Origin: Piezodorus guildinii
Taxonomy: Eukaryota > Arthropoda > Insecta > Hemiptera > Pentatomidae
DNA: 64,000 nt
Direction: 5' to 3'
Assembly (NCBI GenBank): GCA_023052935.1
Contig: CM041292.1
Span: forward strand, 141,139,143 to 141,203,142
The position numbers and the translations under genes are program-made. The notes beneath the pieces are model-generated. The model worked only from the letters and a program-made list of their open reading frames with translations. It was not told the origin of the DNA and ran no database searches. Below are positions 11,103 through 24,700 of the stretch, in pieces; positions within the stretch are counted from its first letter, which is position 1; every line of letters begins with the position of its first letter.

Positions 11103-11395
11103 AAAAAAAAAAAACCTGTACCCATGAAGAGTTTTGGGCTCAGAACATATAGAGATTCGTACTGTTTCTAGGCCAACGGCCGTGCAATGACGTGATTCGG
11201 CCAAGATCACGCTCAGCCGCCAGGTTTTTTCCCCAATTTTGGGTACCCACTTTATAGAGGCTAGGTGTGCCCCAGGAGGGTCTCCATACCCCAGGATCGC
11301 CCCCCCGGCTGAAATAATAGAATAAATAATATTCCGCCACAGCCGAGATTCGAACCCAGGACCCGGAGCACAGTAGACTACCGCTCTACCCCTTA
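11103..11395 (-). mobile_element. tRNA-derived SINE, family D
   Basis: On the minus strand the head at about 11395-11340 is tRNA-like: an A-box-like TAGAGCGGTAGTCTACTG and a B box GGTTCGAATCTCGG. The body contains GGGTACCCAAAATTGGGG and ends GGTACAGG followed by a T-rich run. Related copies lie at 15722-15925, 30926-31180, 31323-31455 and 47705-47942. A short open frame here is incidental. Confidence 0.75.
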
Positions 11396-11524
11396 ATAAA
11401 ATAAAATAAAGTAAAATTTTCTATTGTTATATTATTTAATCTAAAACATATATTATTATCAAAACTCAATTTTATTATTTAAAGTTGTTTTAACTCCAAC
11501 TTTATTTAGAAGTTTTTGAATTGA

Positions 11525-11575
11525 TTTAAACAACGGAGGTAAGTGGAAGTCGTGTGTTACGCACATCACAAGTTT
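11525..11575 (+). repeat. R1 repeat end fragment
   Basis: ACAACGGAGGTAAGTGGAAG followed by TCGTGTGTTACGC matches the TC-terminus side of R1 in reverse orientation, as at 17830-17875 and 60385-60425. The body is not recognisable here. Confidence 0.55.
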
Positions 11576-12339
11576 GACCCAAAATGAGTGCTGTTAAATA
11601 ATTGCTGAAAAATTAGTAAATAATACTAAGATATATTTTATAAATTTCGGGTTCACTGAAAAGTACAAGAAACCATGAATGAATGAAAACAAATTATTAT
11701 CACATAATCAGGCTATTACTTAGCTTATTATCGATATTATTATTAATTAATAAATAGCTTATCCATGGATCACTCTACAGTTAATAAACCTTTAATCCGC
11801 AATCGGTTTGCAACGTCATGTAATGTCGTATCCATGCTTTAATCCTCTAACACGTGTACTTAAAGTCACATTTATAGAGCATTGAAAAACACTTTGATTT
11901 ATTTCCATGGTTTTTGTATTTTAATTAATAATTAATAAAGCTGATAAATTTGTGACTTATTTTAACTTTGACAATAATTTCTATTGCTTTAGGGCGCTGT
12001 TAACTGAAACATGTACAAAACAGCTCTGATTGTAATTTAAATGCTGATTACTTAAGCGGTGCCACAAAAAAATGGGTTTATTTTATTTGTCAAATTTAAC
12101 AATGAAGTTGCAATATATTTTTATCCGTATTATGGTTATTTTGAAATCATATGAATATCATTCTTAAAATTATAACTAACCAAGTAGACATCAAGAATTA
12201 TACTAATGACAAAACAAACCTATTTTCCTTGTGAAGTGCCCAAAACAATCCCAGTACATTCTAAAAATTTACATCATGCATATTTCTGTATTTTCTTAAA
12301 ACACTTAAAAATACAAGTCTGCGAATAGGAATGATCCGT

Positions 12340-12478
12340 TTAAGCTGGAGCAGCTCCTTTATTGTTCAAGTTCCAAATATACTCGGTTCCGGTTCCTGTA
12401 GTAGATCCGTTCCCTGCTGTGCAGTGCTGCGCTCTAGTGACAACCAGTGCAACAACTTGAGGAACCGCGCTTAAACAG
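12340..12478. mobile_element. Possible MITE with GTTTAAGC inverted ends
   Basis: A ~140-bp, less AT-rich segment opens GTTTAAGCTGGAGC and closes GGAACCGCGCTTAAAC, giving short terminal inverted repeats. It has no coding capacity and no second copy was identified in this window. Confidence 0.45.
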
Positions 12479-13439
12479 AAAAGTTTGGTCTTATCCAAAA
12501 CTAGACCTTTAAATCCCACCTCCTCCTCCCATTATTAGAAAATCCAAAAATGTAGATTAGATAATCCACTTAAAGCTCTGAATGTTGTATTAAATAAGAG
12601 TCACTAAAATTTAAACCATTATTAATTTACTATAATTTTTCCTTTATTAATTTTTTGTTATTTTATCGATGCATTTAATGAAAAGAAAAATTATTATTAT
12701 TCGAAATCCAGTAACATATTGTTTTTCTTAACTTTTCTCTTCACATAATAGTTACATCAAAGACTGTGTTCACCTTTCTTTGACCCCCGTCAAATTCCCA
12801 TTTCCAAAACATTGGTTAAATCTTTCCTATATTTTTAATCCAAAACAATTCACTGAAAGGTTCTATTATTTCAATACATTAGCTGTCAGGATTAATTCCT
12901 TTAATATCATATCTTTAGAATAAACTACTCAATAATACCTCAAATCTTCTAAATCACTATCTAGTTCCAATCACCCACATAAGCTATTTTAAGAGATTAA
13001 AGCAGTATTGATACTGAGAACTATTGCATAATCTGTTAGTATTCAAACAGTGGTCAGGGCTTTTATTATGATCAGCGTTTCTCAGACTCAATACTTACAG
13101 TCAAATATGGCCACAATAATAAAAAATGCAATAAAAGGCGTCTCACAATAAAAACATGATGAGGAGATGACTGATGTTTTATGTAAATGATGTTATTTAT
13201 TTTTAGCAACAATTGTTCAGATGTCAAAACTTAGAAATATAAGACATAAAGCATAGTCTGAAATCAAGGGTTTGCACAAGATTTTTGTTCAGGAGACCAA
13301 ATAGGTTTAAAATTGTTAGAGAGAGAAATCGGATTGAAAATATATATATTTATTTTTTCCAAAAACTTTGTAATTACATTTAAAATTAAACGGTTGGTTC
13401 AAAGTAAACATAGCTTCCAATTATATATTTTATTCTAAT

Positions 13440-13560
13440 ACAAAATTTAACTATTTATTGGAAGGAATTAGGACAGGTGGCGGTCAGTAAATGAAACAAA
13501 TAAATAGTTTTAGCTATTTATTTACAATTCCTTCCAGTAATTCTCAAATGGTCAACTAAT
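13440..13560. repeat. Small inverted repeat, also found near 36060 and 44540
   Basis: GGAAGGAATT near 13459 faces AATTCCTTCC near 13528. The left side continues as GGTGGCGGTCAGTAAATGAA, matched in reverse at about 44520-44575. The right side, AATGGTCAACTAATTA, is matched at about 36075-36095. It appears to be a short dispersed element. Confidence 0.5.
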
Positions 13561-14384
13561 TATATCCACTAGAATGAAATTTAACTATTTATAATATATT
13601 TCTATTAATCCCAACAATTTTTAGCAGGGCTTTGGCTCCTCTCCTCCCTCTCTGTCCCCACTGCTTAACTTTATGTCAAAAGGTTCTGAAAAATAATCGC
13701 TGACTAGTGTTATTTTAATTTTAAAAAATTTCATTATAAAATTTATTTTGAACAACAAATAAAATTGCCACTCAAGAAACTAAACAAGCTAAACTTGTTA
13801 GGAACAACAAGAAAAACTGAATAAGACCTTTCGTTCTAATTAAGTTATTTTTATTTGTATTTTTTTAATAATGATAAATTAACCATTGGGAAGAGGACAA
13901 AAGGGCAATTACTGGCAGCCTCAACCTGGTCATTATTATGAGTCGCCGAATCTTCTATTGATTTGTTTAATTGCATTTATACATAAATAAAATAAACAAT
14001 AACCGTAAAACAAATTAAACATGTATTAAATTGGAAAAACAAAACTAATATACTATTTTATATTAGCAATTTTCTTGAGTATCAAATAACTTGAACAGTT
14101 TGCGACATCTAACTTACAGACTACACTCGCAAAACAATCACATACAACATTGCACACAGCACAATGGCCAGCAGTCACTAAACTCCTAATCCTTTCTCAA
14201 TAAACAAATACCTCCCTGTGTTATTATTACATTAAGGAAAATAGAACAAGCAAAATTAATTTATGATACACATTGGTTATTTCAATTCTTAAAATTAACA
14301 GTAACAAACAAGATTCATCATCATTTAAAATAGCATTATCCTCAGATAAATAAATAAATATACATAATATATAAATAGGGGAGC

Positions 14385-14470
14385 CAGAGGCTGCATGGCT
14401 AGCATGCTAGTCTACTATGCCAAAGGTGGTAAGTTTGATTGTCATGTCGACACTTCCACTAACAAAATAA
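14385..14470 (+). mobile_element. tRNA-like SINE head
   Basis: GCATGGCTAGCATGCTAGTC resembles a Pol III A box and GGTAAGTTTGATTGTC, 30 bases on, a degraded B box. It does not fold as an obvious functional tRNA. Low certainty. Confidence 0.35.
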
Positions 14471-14911
14471 TAAGGGGATTTACACGCAACCAATTCCCCG
14501 AATTTTGATCAGAATCACTTTGCACTAATCAAACATTGGACAGCGTTATGGACCTACACTAATCTGAAATTTTACCATCAAAACTGTATATATTTTTATT
14601 GTGGGTAGTGGTATGTCTGTCGTATCGTGTTTGTGTATTGTGTGTGTGTGTTGTGTGTGTGTAGGTTTTATAAATCTGTTTATATTAGTTGTATCCAAAT
14701 TATAATTACGACAAATTAAACCATTTTCAGAAAATAGTTCTCTACAACCAAATAGTATCAGTTAAGTAATAGAAAATCTTACCCAGAGAAAGTTATTGAA
14801 GCCTATTCTATGGTCACATGGAAAACCCAAATAACTTATGATATATGATGTTATGATGCAGATAACTAATAATTTAAAATATTTATGCCACATCTAAAAA
14901 AAAGTTTCAGA

Positions 14912-15055
14912 ATGGCTCTTGACCGGCGGGCAGGTTTACTTTTGATGCTATCGAAATAATAATGATACCATTATTTGCCTTTCAACTATACTATGGAAGA
15001 GATGCAAACCCCACTGCTTTGAAGGCAAAATCAGCTCATCTTTCATACTACCCAA
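14912..15055 (+). CDS. Rh50: Rh50 exon 1 (tentative start, one frame break)
   Basis: From the ATG at 14912 the frame reads [14 protein letters not shown] and then meets stops at 14957. Skipping to the next frame gives [16 protein letters not shown] and so on to SYYP before the GTAAGT donor at 15056. YYP followed by MFQDVH in exon 2 is the family arrangement, which supports this as the upstream exon. One missing base between about 14953 and 14956 would reconnect the frames; otherwise translation could begin at the ATG at 14962. Confidence 0.65.
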
Positions 15056-18000
15056 GTAAGTTTTTTTTCTTCATTATTTATTAATGAATGAATTTATTCT
15101 GTCCTTATCATTATAATTAAATAAAAAGAAAAAAGTAATATAATATTGTCTACTAATCTATTAAGAATTATCAATACCTAAATCTGGAATTCAAGTACAT
15201 TTTTACCTAGAAGCATATTTTAAACTTTTATTTATCAGATTGATAAATAATGTTTTACATTGGATTAAATTAGAAAATATGGGTAACATGCAACACAGCA
15301 GGATGACGTTTATGTATTCACTCATGTTTTTAGACTTTATGATGATATATTTTTGTTGTATTAGGAGCTTATTGGAAGTTTAACAATACTAGCTGTGAAA
15401 CTGTATTGTAACTTCTATTGGCATTATATATTGTAAGAATTTTTTTTCATCAATCAAAATTAATGATGTGATTGAAGAAAGTTATCAAGGCATTTCTTGC
15501 TTCAGACTTCTAAACTTTCAAGTATATTCCATTAGACCAATAGAGCTGAACGGGATTCTATTTTCTCGGTGTCTCTTAAATAAATTAAAATTAAAAAATA
15601 TATTCAAGTATTTGTATTTTAGGATTTTCAGTGGTTTATAAATGTATATTTTTTTTTTTTTAAATAATATAAATGTAGTTTTTTTTTTAAACCTTGAAGA
15701 ATCGGTCACATGAAATGTTTCTCAGTCTTCATCCAATTAGGTGGCACCTATCCAAGTACTTACCACACTAATGTTGCTTATTGTGGCCTTTGGAGGATCT
15801 CACACCCTCAGAGTCACTCTACGGCTGAATTATTCTTAATATAAAAGAATAAATAATTATTCTTCCACAAGAAAGATTTGAACCCTGGGACCCGGAGAAC
15901 ATTAGTCAAGCGCACTATTCACTAGACCTCTCTTCTCCTTTCGAAACTATATCTTCCACTTATTAGAGATCCAACAATCACCCTTTTCTTAGATATCATG
16001 ATTTTTGTTTATTATGATTAATTTTGAGTCCTTATTTTAGTTGCTGCCTCTTCACATTCTGTTTTATTATTAATTAATACATTTCCTCTTTCTAAGGTTA
16101 ATAAATAAAATAATGGTGCCCTTCATTATATCTCTATGAGACAAAAAGAAAATATAATCCCATTCATTTCTGTAAAAGGTCTATTCTAATGTTCTTGAAA
16201 GATCAGAAATCTGAAGCAATAAATGTCTTTTTTCATTTACTTTGTATTGGAGAAAAAAACATTATATTTTTATATGTGATGTCTACAAAAAAATTATAAT
16301 CTAGTTTTACTGCTAGTATTGTTAACCTCCCAGCTCTAGATACAATAAAAATCCATCATCATGAACTTCTAAAATGTGATTAATTTTTAATTTAAATATT
16401 TCTAAAGTGTTCCAGGATGTACACGTTATGCTACTCGTGGGATTTGGTTTCCTTATGACATTCCTAAAGAGATATGGATTTAGCTCAGTTAGCTTTAATT
16501 TCTCCTCTGTGCTATAGTGATGCAGTGGGGTCTTTTGATACAATCATTTTTCAAAGGCCGAGGAATAACAATTATCAGGTAAGCATGGCAAAAATAATAA
16601 CTAAATATTAAGACAGTTCTGAAAATCTTAAAATTAAAAAATGGAGTAATTCAATGTAGTCATCGAGAGTTATTAAAGTAGAATCCTTTGATTTTTCATA
16701 CTCAAAATAAATAAAAATAATAATAAAGAATTAGTTTTAAAATTTACCACTTTATATTAAGGTTGAGAGATGTTGAAATCTGAATATGTTATTAAAAAAA
16801 AAGTTAAATTTTAAAATATTATAGGCAGAATACGTCCATTTTTAATATCAAAGAACTAATTATAATTTTAATTTCACTTACCTTATAAATGAAATATATA
16901 GTAAGGGAAAGTATTCGAAAATTTTCGAATTCCAGCTTTCAACGAAATACAAGTTTTAGGTTAGTCAAAAACAAGTCCGCAAGTCTGTGTGTGTGAGTGG
17001 TAACTCCTGTGCTAAAATGACCAGGAAACTGAAATTTCATATTTAAGACAACCATACATCCGAGATGTTACAGAATCTTTTTCATCAAAATCTACTCATA
17101 CCATGATAATATGAAGATATACTTTATACCATGCATTTTGCACCTTTTTACGATTTTCTCAAAAAACGGCTCTAACAATTTTGGTTAAACTCACTATCAG
17201 TGTAAAATTTAATGGGCTTTAATATCATGTAGGTTTCATTCTGATTGAAATAGTATGACAGGGCTTAAATGCCAATATTTTCTTCCTCTAAAGTACTTTT
17301 AATTTTGTAGATTTAAAAAAAAAAATAGGAAGTGGTAGTAGTTCTTTCTCAAGATTTTCATGACATTTTTTTTTCATTCCTCATATTTACTTATTGTTTT
17401 CTTTAATACAGTTGTAAATTACTATAAATAAATATAAAAAAAAATAATAAAAATTAAAAAAATTGGTACATCATCTTATTTGCATTGATAAATAACAGGT
17501 AAATATGAAAGTTGGGCGAATTTGATAATCAATTAAAGGAGAAAAGTGCAAACATATTTTTTTATGCAATTTTTGTGTTTTTGAACACAAGAATAGTAAT
17601 ATAGATATGTAATATACCGTTGGATAGCTAACGATTTTAGAAAAAATATTATCCGATACACAGAATTTTAAAGGTTAATGGAGAGTGATGAAAAGCCAAT
17701 AAAACTGACTGACTGTTGTATATAAAATATAATAGATAATTTAATAAAACACATATTTCAAGTGAAATTCAAAATAATTAATTCTTTAACAATTTATTTG
17801 TATATTTAAATGTATTTAAAAATTCTTAAATTGATTTTAACAACGGAGGTAAGTCACAGTTTGTGTTACGCGCACCAGATTTTTTAATTAGTTTTAAGGA
17901 TCAGCATTCATCCTTATATGTTTAGTTAATGAAAATATAAATGTTATCAACTATGTGTCAGTATTTTGGGATCTATAAAATAAGATGCACTAGATACTCT

Positions 18001-21000
18001 TCCATTCTAAAAAAGGAACAATTGAAATAATTGAATGCCTATTGCATAATTGAAGAGGTTTATTAATGGAATTATAATGTGAGGCTTCTGATTATGCTTC
18101 AGCCAAGGTTGGAACAACAGTTGCAGTATGACTTCTCAATTCCTCAGTTATAATTACTTATCATCAGTAAATATTTATGTCCCATTTTATTAGAAAAATA
18201 ACAACAATATGTATGCCCAATTGCCAATATTAATCTTTTTATTTAGTAATAAATTTCAATATTTTATTAATTAATCTTCATATCAATAAATGTTTGCATG
18301 AAATTCACAATGTAGCAATAATATTGAATCATTTTAAGCCTGAAGGTATGTAAATCCAAACAACTTCCTTAAAATTGACATTACTGAAGCAGATAACAGT
18401 TAAAAGATTAGATAGCAACATTGTTTACATTATATATGTTTGTATTAATGGATTTCAAAGATTCTGAGGTATATTAAATGTGTGATTTTTTTTTTTATAA
18501 TTAATAATACATAGTTATTATTCAGTAATAATGGCGCTTATGAATACACTAAATTAAAAAATATAACACCCTGGGAAGTTGGGATCTCAAAAATTGCATC
18601 TTTAAAATAAAATTAAAAAATAATTTTCAATTAAATTAAAAATTGAAATATACTAATAATAATGAAAAGACATCTTATATAGTAATCTTATTGAAAACAA
18701 AATTTTTAAAGAGCTATATTTTCTCTTGTAAGAGAAAAATTGTTTAAAAAAACAAAACTAATCCTGTTTACTTTTCATATCACAGTCTATTCACTTCATG
18801 AGCACACTGTAAAATATTAGTCATAGTTATATATTTAATGATGTAGCAACGATAATTCTTATGATATTGTGCAGCTTGATCGAGACTGACATTCTTGTTG
18901 CTGCAGTACTCATTTCTTTTGGATGTATTCTTGGGAAAACATCTCCTGCCCAGTTCATCATAGTAGCATTTTTGGAAGTACCGATTTATTTACTCAATGC
19001 ACACATTGGAGAAAAAATAAGTGTAAGTGTTCAGATGTTAAAATTTTATATTAATATTCTTGAGTGTTACAATTAATACATTTTGCTATGAAATTTATGC
19101 TTAGTTTGGTATAAGACATACCAAAACATTGTCATGAAACTAGAATTTAAAAGTTTTTATAAAAAAAAACGGAATGCATAGTATAAAAAATTTGAAGATA
19201 TGGAAAAAATGTATTAAGCGATTCAGTAAGAAAAAGTTGAAGCAAGGAGATACTTCATGTTCAACAAGTGGTCATGTTCAAAAATGTTTACCTGTTCCTG
19301 ATCTTGACATACCAAGTAAGAAAAGTTCATTTGAACAACTATCACTATATTCGACTGACAGTCTGGAAGAGAGATTTTTCTTCAGAAAATATGACAGCAA
19401 AAGAAGCAACAATCAACAATTTACAAACAAGTCAGCAAGTTTCGAAAGTATTATTACCAACAGTATTATAAGTGATATTAGTGAAGATAGCTTACAGAGG
19501 AGGTCTTTAAGCAAAGATAGTTTATCCATACAAATGAGAGAGCACATAAGAAATATCATGGCTCCATTGAAAGCATTAAAATGAAATCAGGTTTCTCTAA
19601 CAAATACTTACTTTCTAAACATCAAACTAGAGATCGATCTCAAACTGTAGGAGCATCATATCAACTAGAAAAATTGTACAACAGAAGAGGACAAAATTTC
19701 TTAACAGATGACACCTTATACAACAGTTGTGAAATACCATTAAATTATGAAACCCACCGACTACAAGATGATACATTAAGTATTGATAGTTTAGAAAACC
19801 AATTAACTGGAAGACCATATTCATTAGAAAAACAATTTATTAGTGAAGACAGTCTGAATGAGAATAAAAAGGAGCAACAAGATAAATTCAATAAAGCTTA
19901 TAGAACGAAATCCATCAGTGATGGTTTCCTGTATGAAACTCGGTACTTTCAACATCTATTTTACAATACAGACTATGTAGTCTTAAACAAAATCTTATCG
20001 AAGGGATTTAAAAATCAATATTATATCGAGAAGAGACTAGTTAAATATAATACTGATCAAAATAAATTGATCTCGTTAGTTAAATTGCAACAAGTTGAAA
20101 AGTATGAAAGTGAAGATGAAAAACTTAGCATAGATAGTTTATATATTCCTCGACCTGCACTTTCTAAGAATGGAAGTTTTGGGGTTCCTAAAGTCTATTT
20201 AAAAAGAAATATACCAATTTCTACACATGCATCAGACAAAAACGGTCTAAAGAAAAATTCAAAAAAATGTAACAGCTTACACAAGAAAGAAATGGGCAAA
20301 TCTGACAGCCAAAAGTTAAAAGCAAACCAGAGCTACTGCTATATAGCAGATGATAGAAATGGTTATTTAAATGGTCAAGATTTTAATATATTTAGTAGTA
20401 CTATCAACAATTCTTATGACTCTAAAGAGGATTCAATTAGTATTGATAGTTTATGTGATTCTATAAATTAAACAGTATTAGCACATACATTATCTTAAGA
20501 AAATTATGTTATCACAAGACACAATGATTTATAATTAGCTTATATATATTTCATAAAACTTAGATCACGATCATCAGACTTAAAAATAGCTAACAATAGT
20601 ATAGGCTATTTTTATGGATTAGTATTCTTGAAAACAAATAACTATCCAAGGAGTGTTTATAGGAGTTGTAGGAGTGAAGCTGATAACAAATTAAGGTTCA
20701 TTTATGTAATATCAAATGGTTCATTTATGTAATATTCTGAACCAATATTCTAACAATTTAAGCAATATAAGGCTGTGAAAACATTAAAGAATGTTTTATT
20801 TAATAAATTATTGCACTGTTAATATTTTTAGATAACTAAAATTATCTACTTCCTCAACTGTTTTCTCTTTTTCCCCCCTTCCCCCTCCCCATATCGAAAT
20901 TATAAAAAAATGTACTTAGATTGATCATTCACCTCCCGCCTCTCTTCCCCAACTGTTTATCATATTTTTTATGCGAAATAAGAACAAATAATTGATCCTT

Positions 21001-21668
21001 AGATCAAATGTTTTTATATTAGAAAAGATAAATTTATAGTAAGAAATTTTAAAATATGATTCTAAATATTTCATCAATACTTGAATCACAGTTCTCTAAA
21101 AAAATAAATTATAATAATCTATTTTATTAAAACAGAAAAGACTAACTGAAGGAAACAGCTATGATAGTAGTTACTATAGATAGCAGCTTACTGAAAGTCT
21201 AACACAAAGTGAGTCAACTAACACTCAAAAAACCTTGTTATTATTCACATACCCTAATTTTTTTTTTTTTTAAACAATATTACAGAACTCTTTCAAATAA
21301 TGATTATTATACCATATATAATTCAAGGAAAAGTAGTACATTTCTAAGTTGTTTGTAGATATGATAGATCGGTGGCTCACAACATGTGGTCTGCTGACTC
21401 TTAGGGATCAGCAAGCAAGATGTCATTGGGAAATTATTTTAAATTATCTTAATCCAAAATATATCTTGGTTAGTAACCATATTTAAGGATGAGATGAAGG
21501 CATTTTAGGATGAGTTTTTCAAGAATATCTCCAATGATGGGTAGGAGGGAAATTGGGCGATAGGATGATGGGCTTTTATGTGGCTTCTTGGTTTTTGGTA
21601 TCATTTTGATGATGGAGTGTTTAAAGGAGTCTGGAAAAAAGGTAGAGTGGAGGGTGGCATTATGTATA

Positions 21669-21722
<54 letters not shown>

Positions 21723-24700
21723 AGGAAAATGATAGCATAACGAGGGAGCGGTTTCAGGATATGAGATGTGATGAGATCCTGACCGGGAAATTTTTTGGAA
21801 ATTAATTTTGGAATGAGGTTAAAGATTTCAGATGGGTGAACCATCTGGAGACAGGACGGCTGAGTGGGTTAGCGGGGTGTTGATTTGAACAGTCTTTGCA
21901 TAGCAACCACAGAGGACCATAATTTGAAACAAAATAAGTTCAAGTCTCGGTACTGTGAAAGGCTTTTATCTCAGCCTTTATCCCCTGACCCGAGAAACTT
22001 AACAAAAATAAAAAAAATAACCATAATCACTCACACATTGCACAGACACCTTAAATTCTGTGCGGTAACAGAGAGTAAATGACTATTTATTTTACCACAT
22101 TGTTATACTATAATTTAGTTCTATAGGGCATAGTGTATTCTATATTGTGGGACTAATAGAATCTTTTCTCTGCTTAATGGTACTCTCTACTTTTTAAATT
22201 TTATTTTAAAGATTTTTAGATACAAAAAATACATCAAATAAATGCGAACAGTGATTATTGGCTTGATATTGGTATGTGAAGAAATTACCTAGTGGTAGCC
22301 CTCCAACACTCTCTCTTTAGCACTGGCATTGTTGCTTGATTAGATATGTACTTTATATATTTATTATTCTAATACTAATACTATGTGATCACACAAGAAT
22401 AAACACTATTTCTCTTTGCCAATTATAAAAATGTTCTTAAAAGAATGAAATCATTTGAAAAGAAAGAAAACTGGAAAGGTATCAAAATTATCTAAAATAT
22501 CTTGAACATCCTGTTATGTTAAAATAATGCTCTGCATTAAAGCGTTAAATTATTGTGTTTTTATTTTATATTAATTTTGCTTTATCATTATATCACTGCC
22601 TCAGTAATATATATATATAAGATTCACAGGAATATGTTGCCAGCAGAGCATGCACAGTACAGGTTTGGGATGAAAAAACACTACAGCGAATGCCTTCACT
22701 GTGGACTGCACATGCTTAGCTGACAAAATAGCCATGTGAGACTGAACTTATAAGCTAATTTCTTTCATCACAAATACATAACAATAACAACCAAGAAAAA
22801 TTATTTTACTTACAAAAATGGAGAGCACTGAAGTAACTAGCAGATCTAAAATAGAATAAACACAAACAGATTAAAAATAAATCATAAACAAAAATAAGGA
22901 GAAGGTATTTCAGAAAAAAATAAAATACAAAATATCTATAAAACTCTATTATTGAAATGTATGAAAATAAGATATAATCCTTTATCATGCAGGTTAATAA
23001 ATGAGAAAATATAATATAAGAATGAAAGCCTAACTAACTATTTGATATTTTATTCTATAAGGTATAATGTTAAATTATAAAACATTGAGAGTCTGCAAAA
23101 GAGTAAAAACAAGTGTGTATACTTTCACCAGTATATCAAGATGCAAGCCATCACTTTTTCCTCTATTCAAAGATTGAGAGCCTCTGAATGACATCCCAAA
23201 CTTATTTATTCAAATCTGTCCAATAAATAGCTTTATATTTTCTTAATTAAGAAAAAAACATCTTAAAAATTCCATCATCAGAGATGAATACATAATCCAA
23301 AGTAAATTTTAAATGTTAAATAAATGTTGTTTATAACTATTTAACAAAGTATTCTTATGGGCTAAAAGGGAAAAATACACAGACATTGTTTTTACTCTAG
23401 TAATTCAGTCCATTGAATTAGAAAAGTCTAATCTTCATATAATGTGTAGAATTTCCATTGAGGTAACAAGAATTATCTATAGTTTTCAATGTGAAAGACA
23501 TGTGTTTTGGATTGAGCCAAAATAACGAAAATAGTCAAAGATGAACCTCATCAGTTGGTGAGAAAGTTTGGACTGAAAAGATGATGTAAGAGTATGGCTG
23601 ATCAGTACCAGTACTAATTAAACAAAGAATGATTAATATTTAAAAGAATAATGTTGGATTAAACAAGAATTGAAATAAATTTAAATGAAAAAAAAACACT
23701 TTATTATGGGACAACATCATTAAGAATAACATTATTAACAAGAAAGAAAAATTATGACTGTAATTTAAAAAATATTATATTCATAATTTATATATATATA
23801 TATATATATATATAGTATATATATATATATTATATATATAAATTTGAATATAACTTTTAATATTACAAATTTAATCTAAAATAAATTGCAACACATAATT
23901 TAAAATAGCACTAACACCCTTTTTTCACCATTATTTTATTTTCAAATTATCAACATTATAATAATTAACTGAAGCACAACAAAATTTTGATTGAAAGTTA
24001 AAGGTTTTTTAAAGACTGCAATTATTGGGTTTTAATCCTAATAGAACTAATATTGACTGATCTTCTACTGCATAACAATCATAGAAAACAATTTCAATTT
24101 CACCTTTTTATTCCTAATATCGTACAAAATGTTGTTACCTTCTTTGAATTAAATATTTCAAAGTATATTTTTACAATTTTTATAATGAGAGATGCAAATA
24201 ATAGTTTTCTATATATATTAGAACTTCCTAATCAGCCATTTTTTTTCCCAGATCATTGTGTGGTTGATGATTACCTTGGGACATCTTGTACTTTCAGTTT
24301 AAGAAAATAATTTTGGATTAAAACCAATGTTATGATACAAATTATACTAAAATTCCTTAAAAATTAAAAAAAAAAAAAACATGTTTTTATATTGTATTAT
24401 ATTTTAAACTAATTAACCAACCTAGATGTGGCTCTGGGTCCAGACTTGTGGCTCTTGAGAAATGACAAAAACTTCAGTGAAACGACTTATGACGGCATAT
24501 AAGAAAAAAATATATATAATTGCGATTCACACTATAATTTGGCAAGTAATCAAAAGAAATTGAAAAAAAAAAAAAAAAAAAAAAAAACTCTACTTATGAA
24601 AGTAAAAAGTCGCTAGTTTATCAATATTTATCTTAAAATGCTGGACAATAAAGTCTGCGGCACCTATGATTCTAGTTTTCTCGAAATCGGAACCACCTAG

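Noticed and set aside
18861..19076. 71-codon frame taken as a small gene
   Set aside because: Its core is Rh50 exon 3 (18875-19022); the first residues and the last 18 are intron read-through.
21578..21805. + strand frame with a Cys-Val repeat
   Set aside because: Translation of the (TG)n tract, antisense to a LINE reverse transcriptase fragment.
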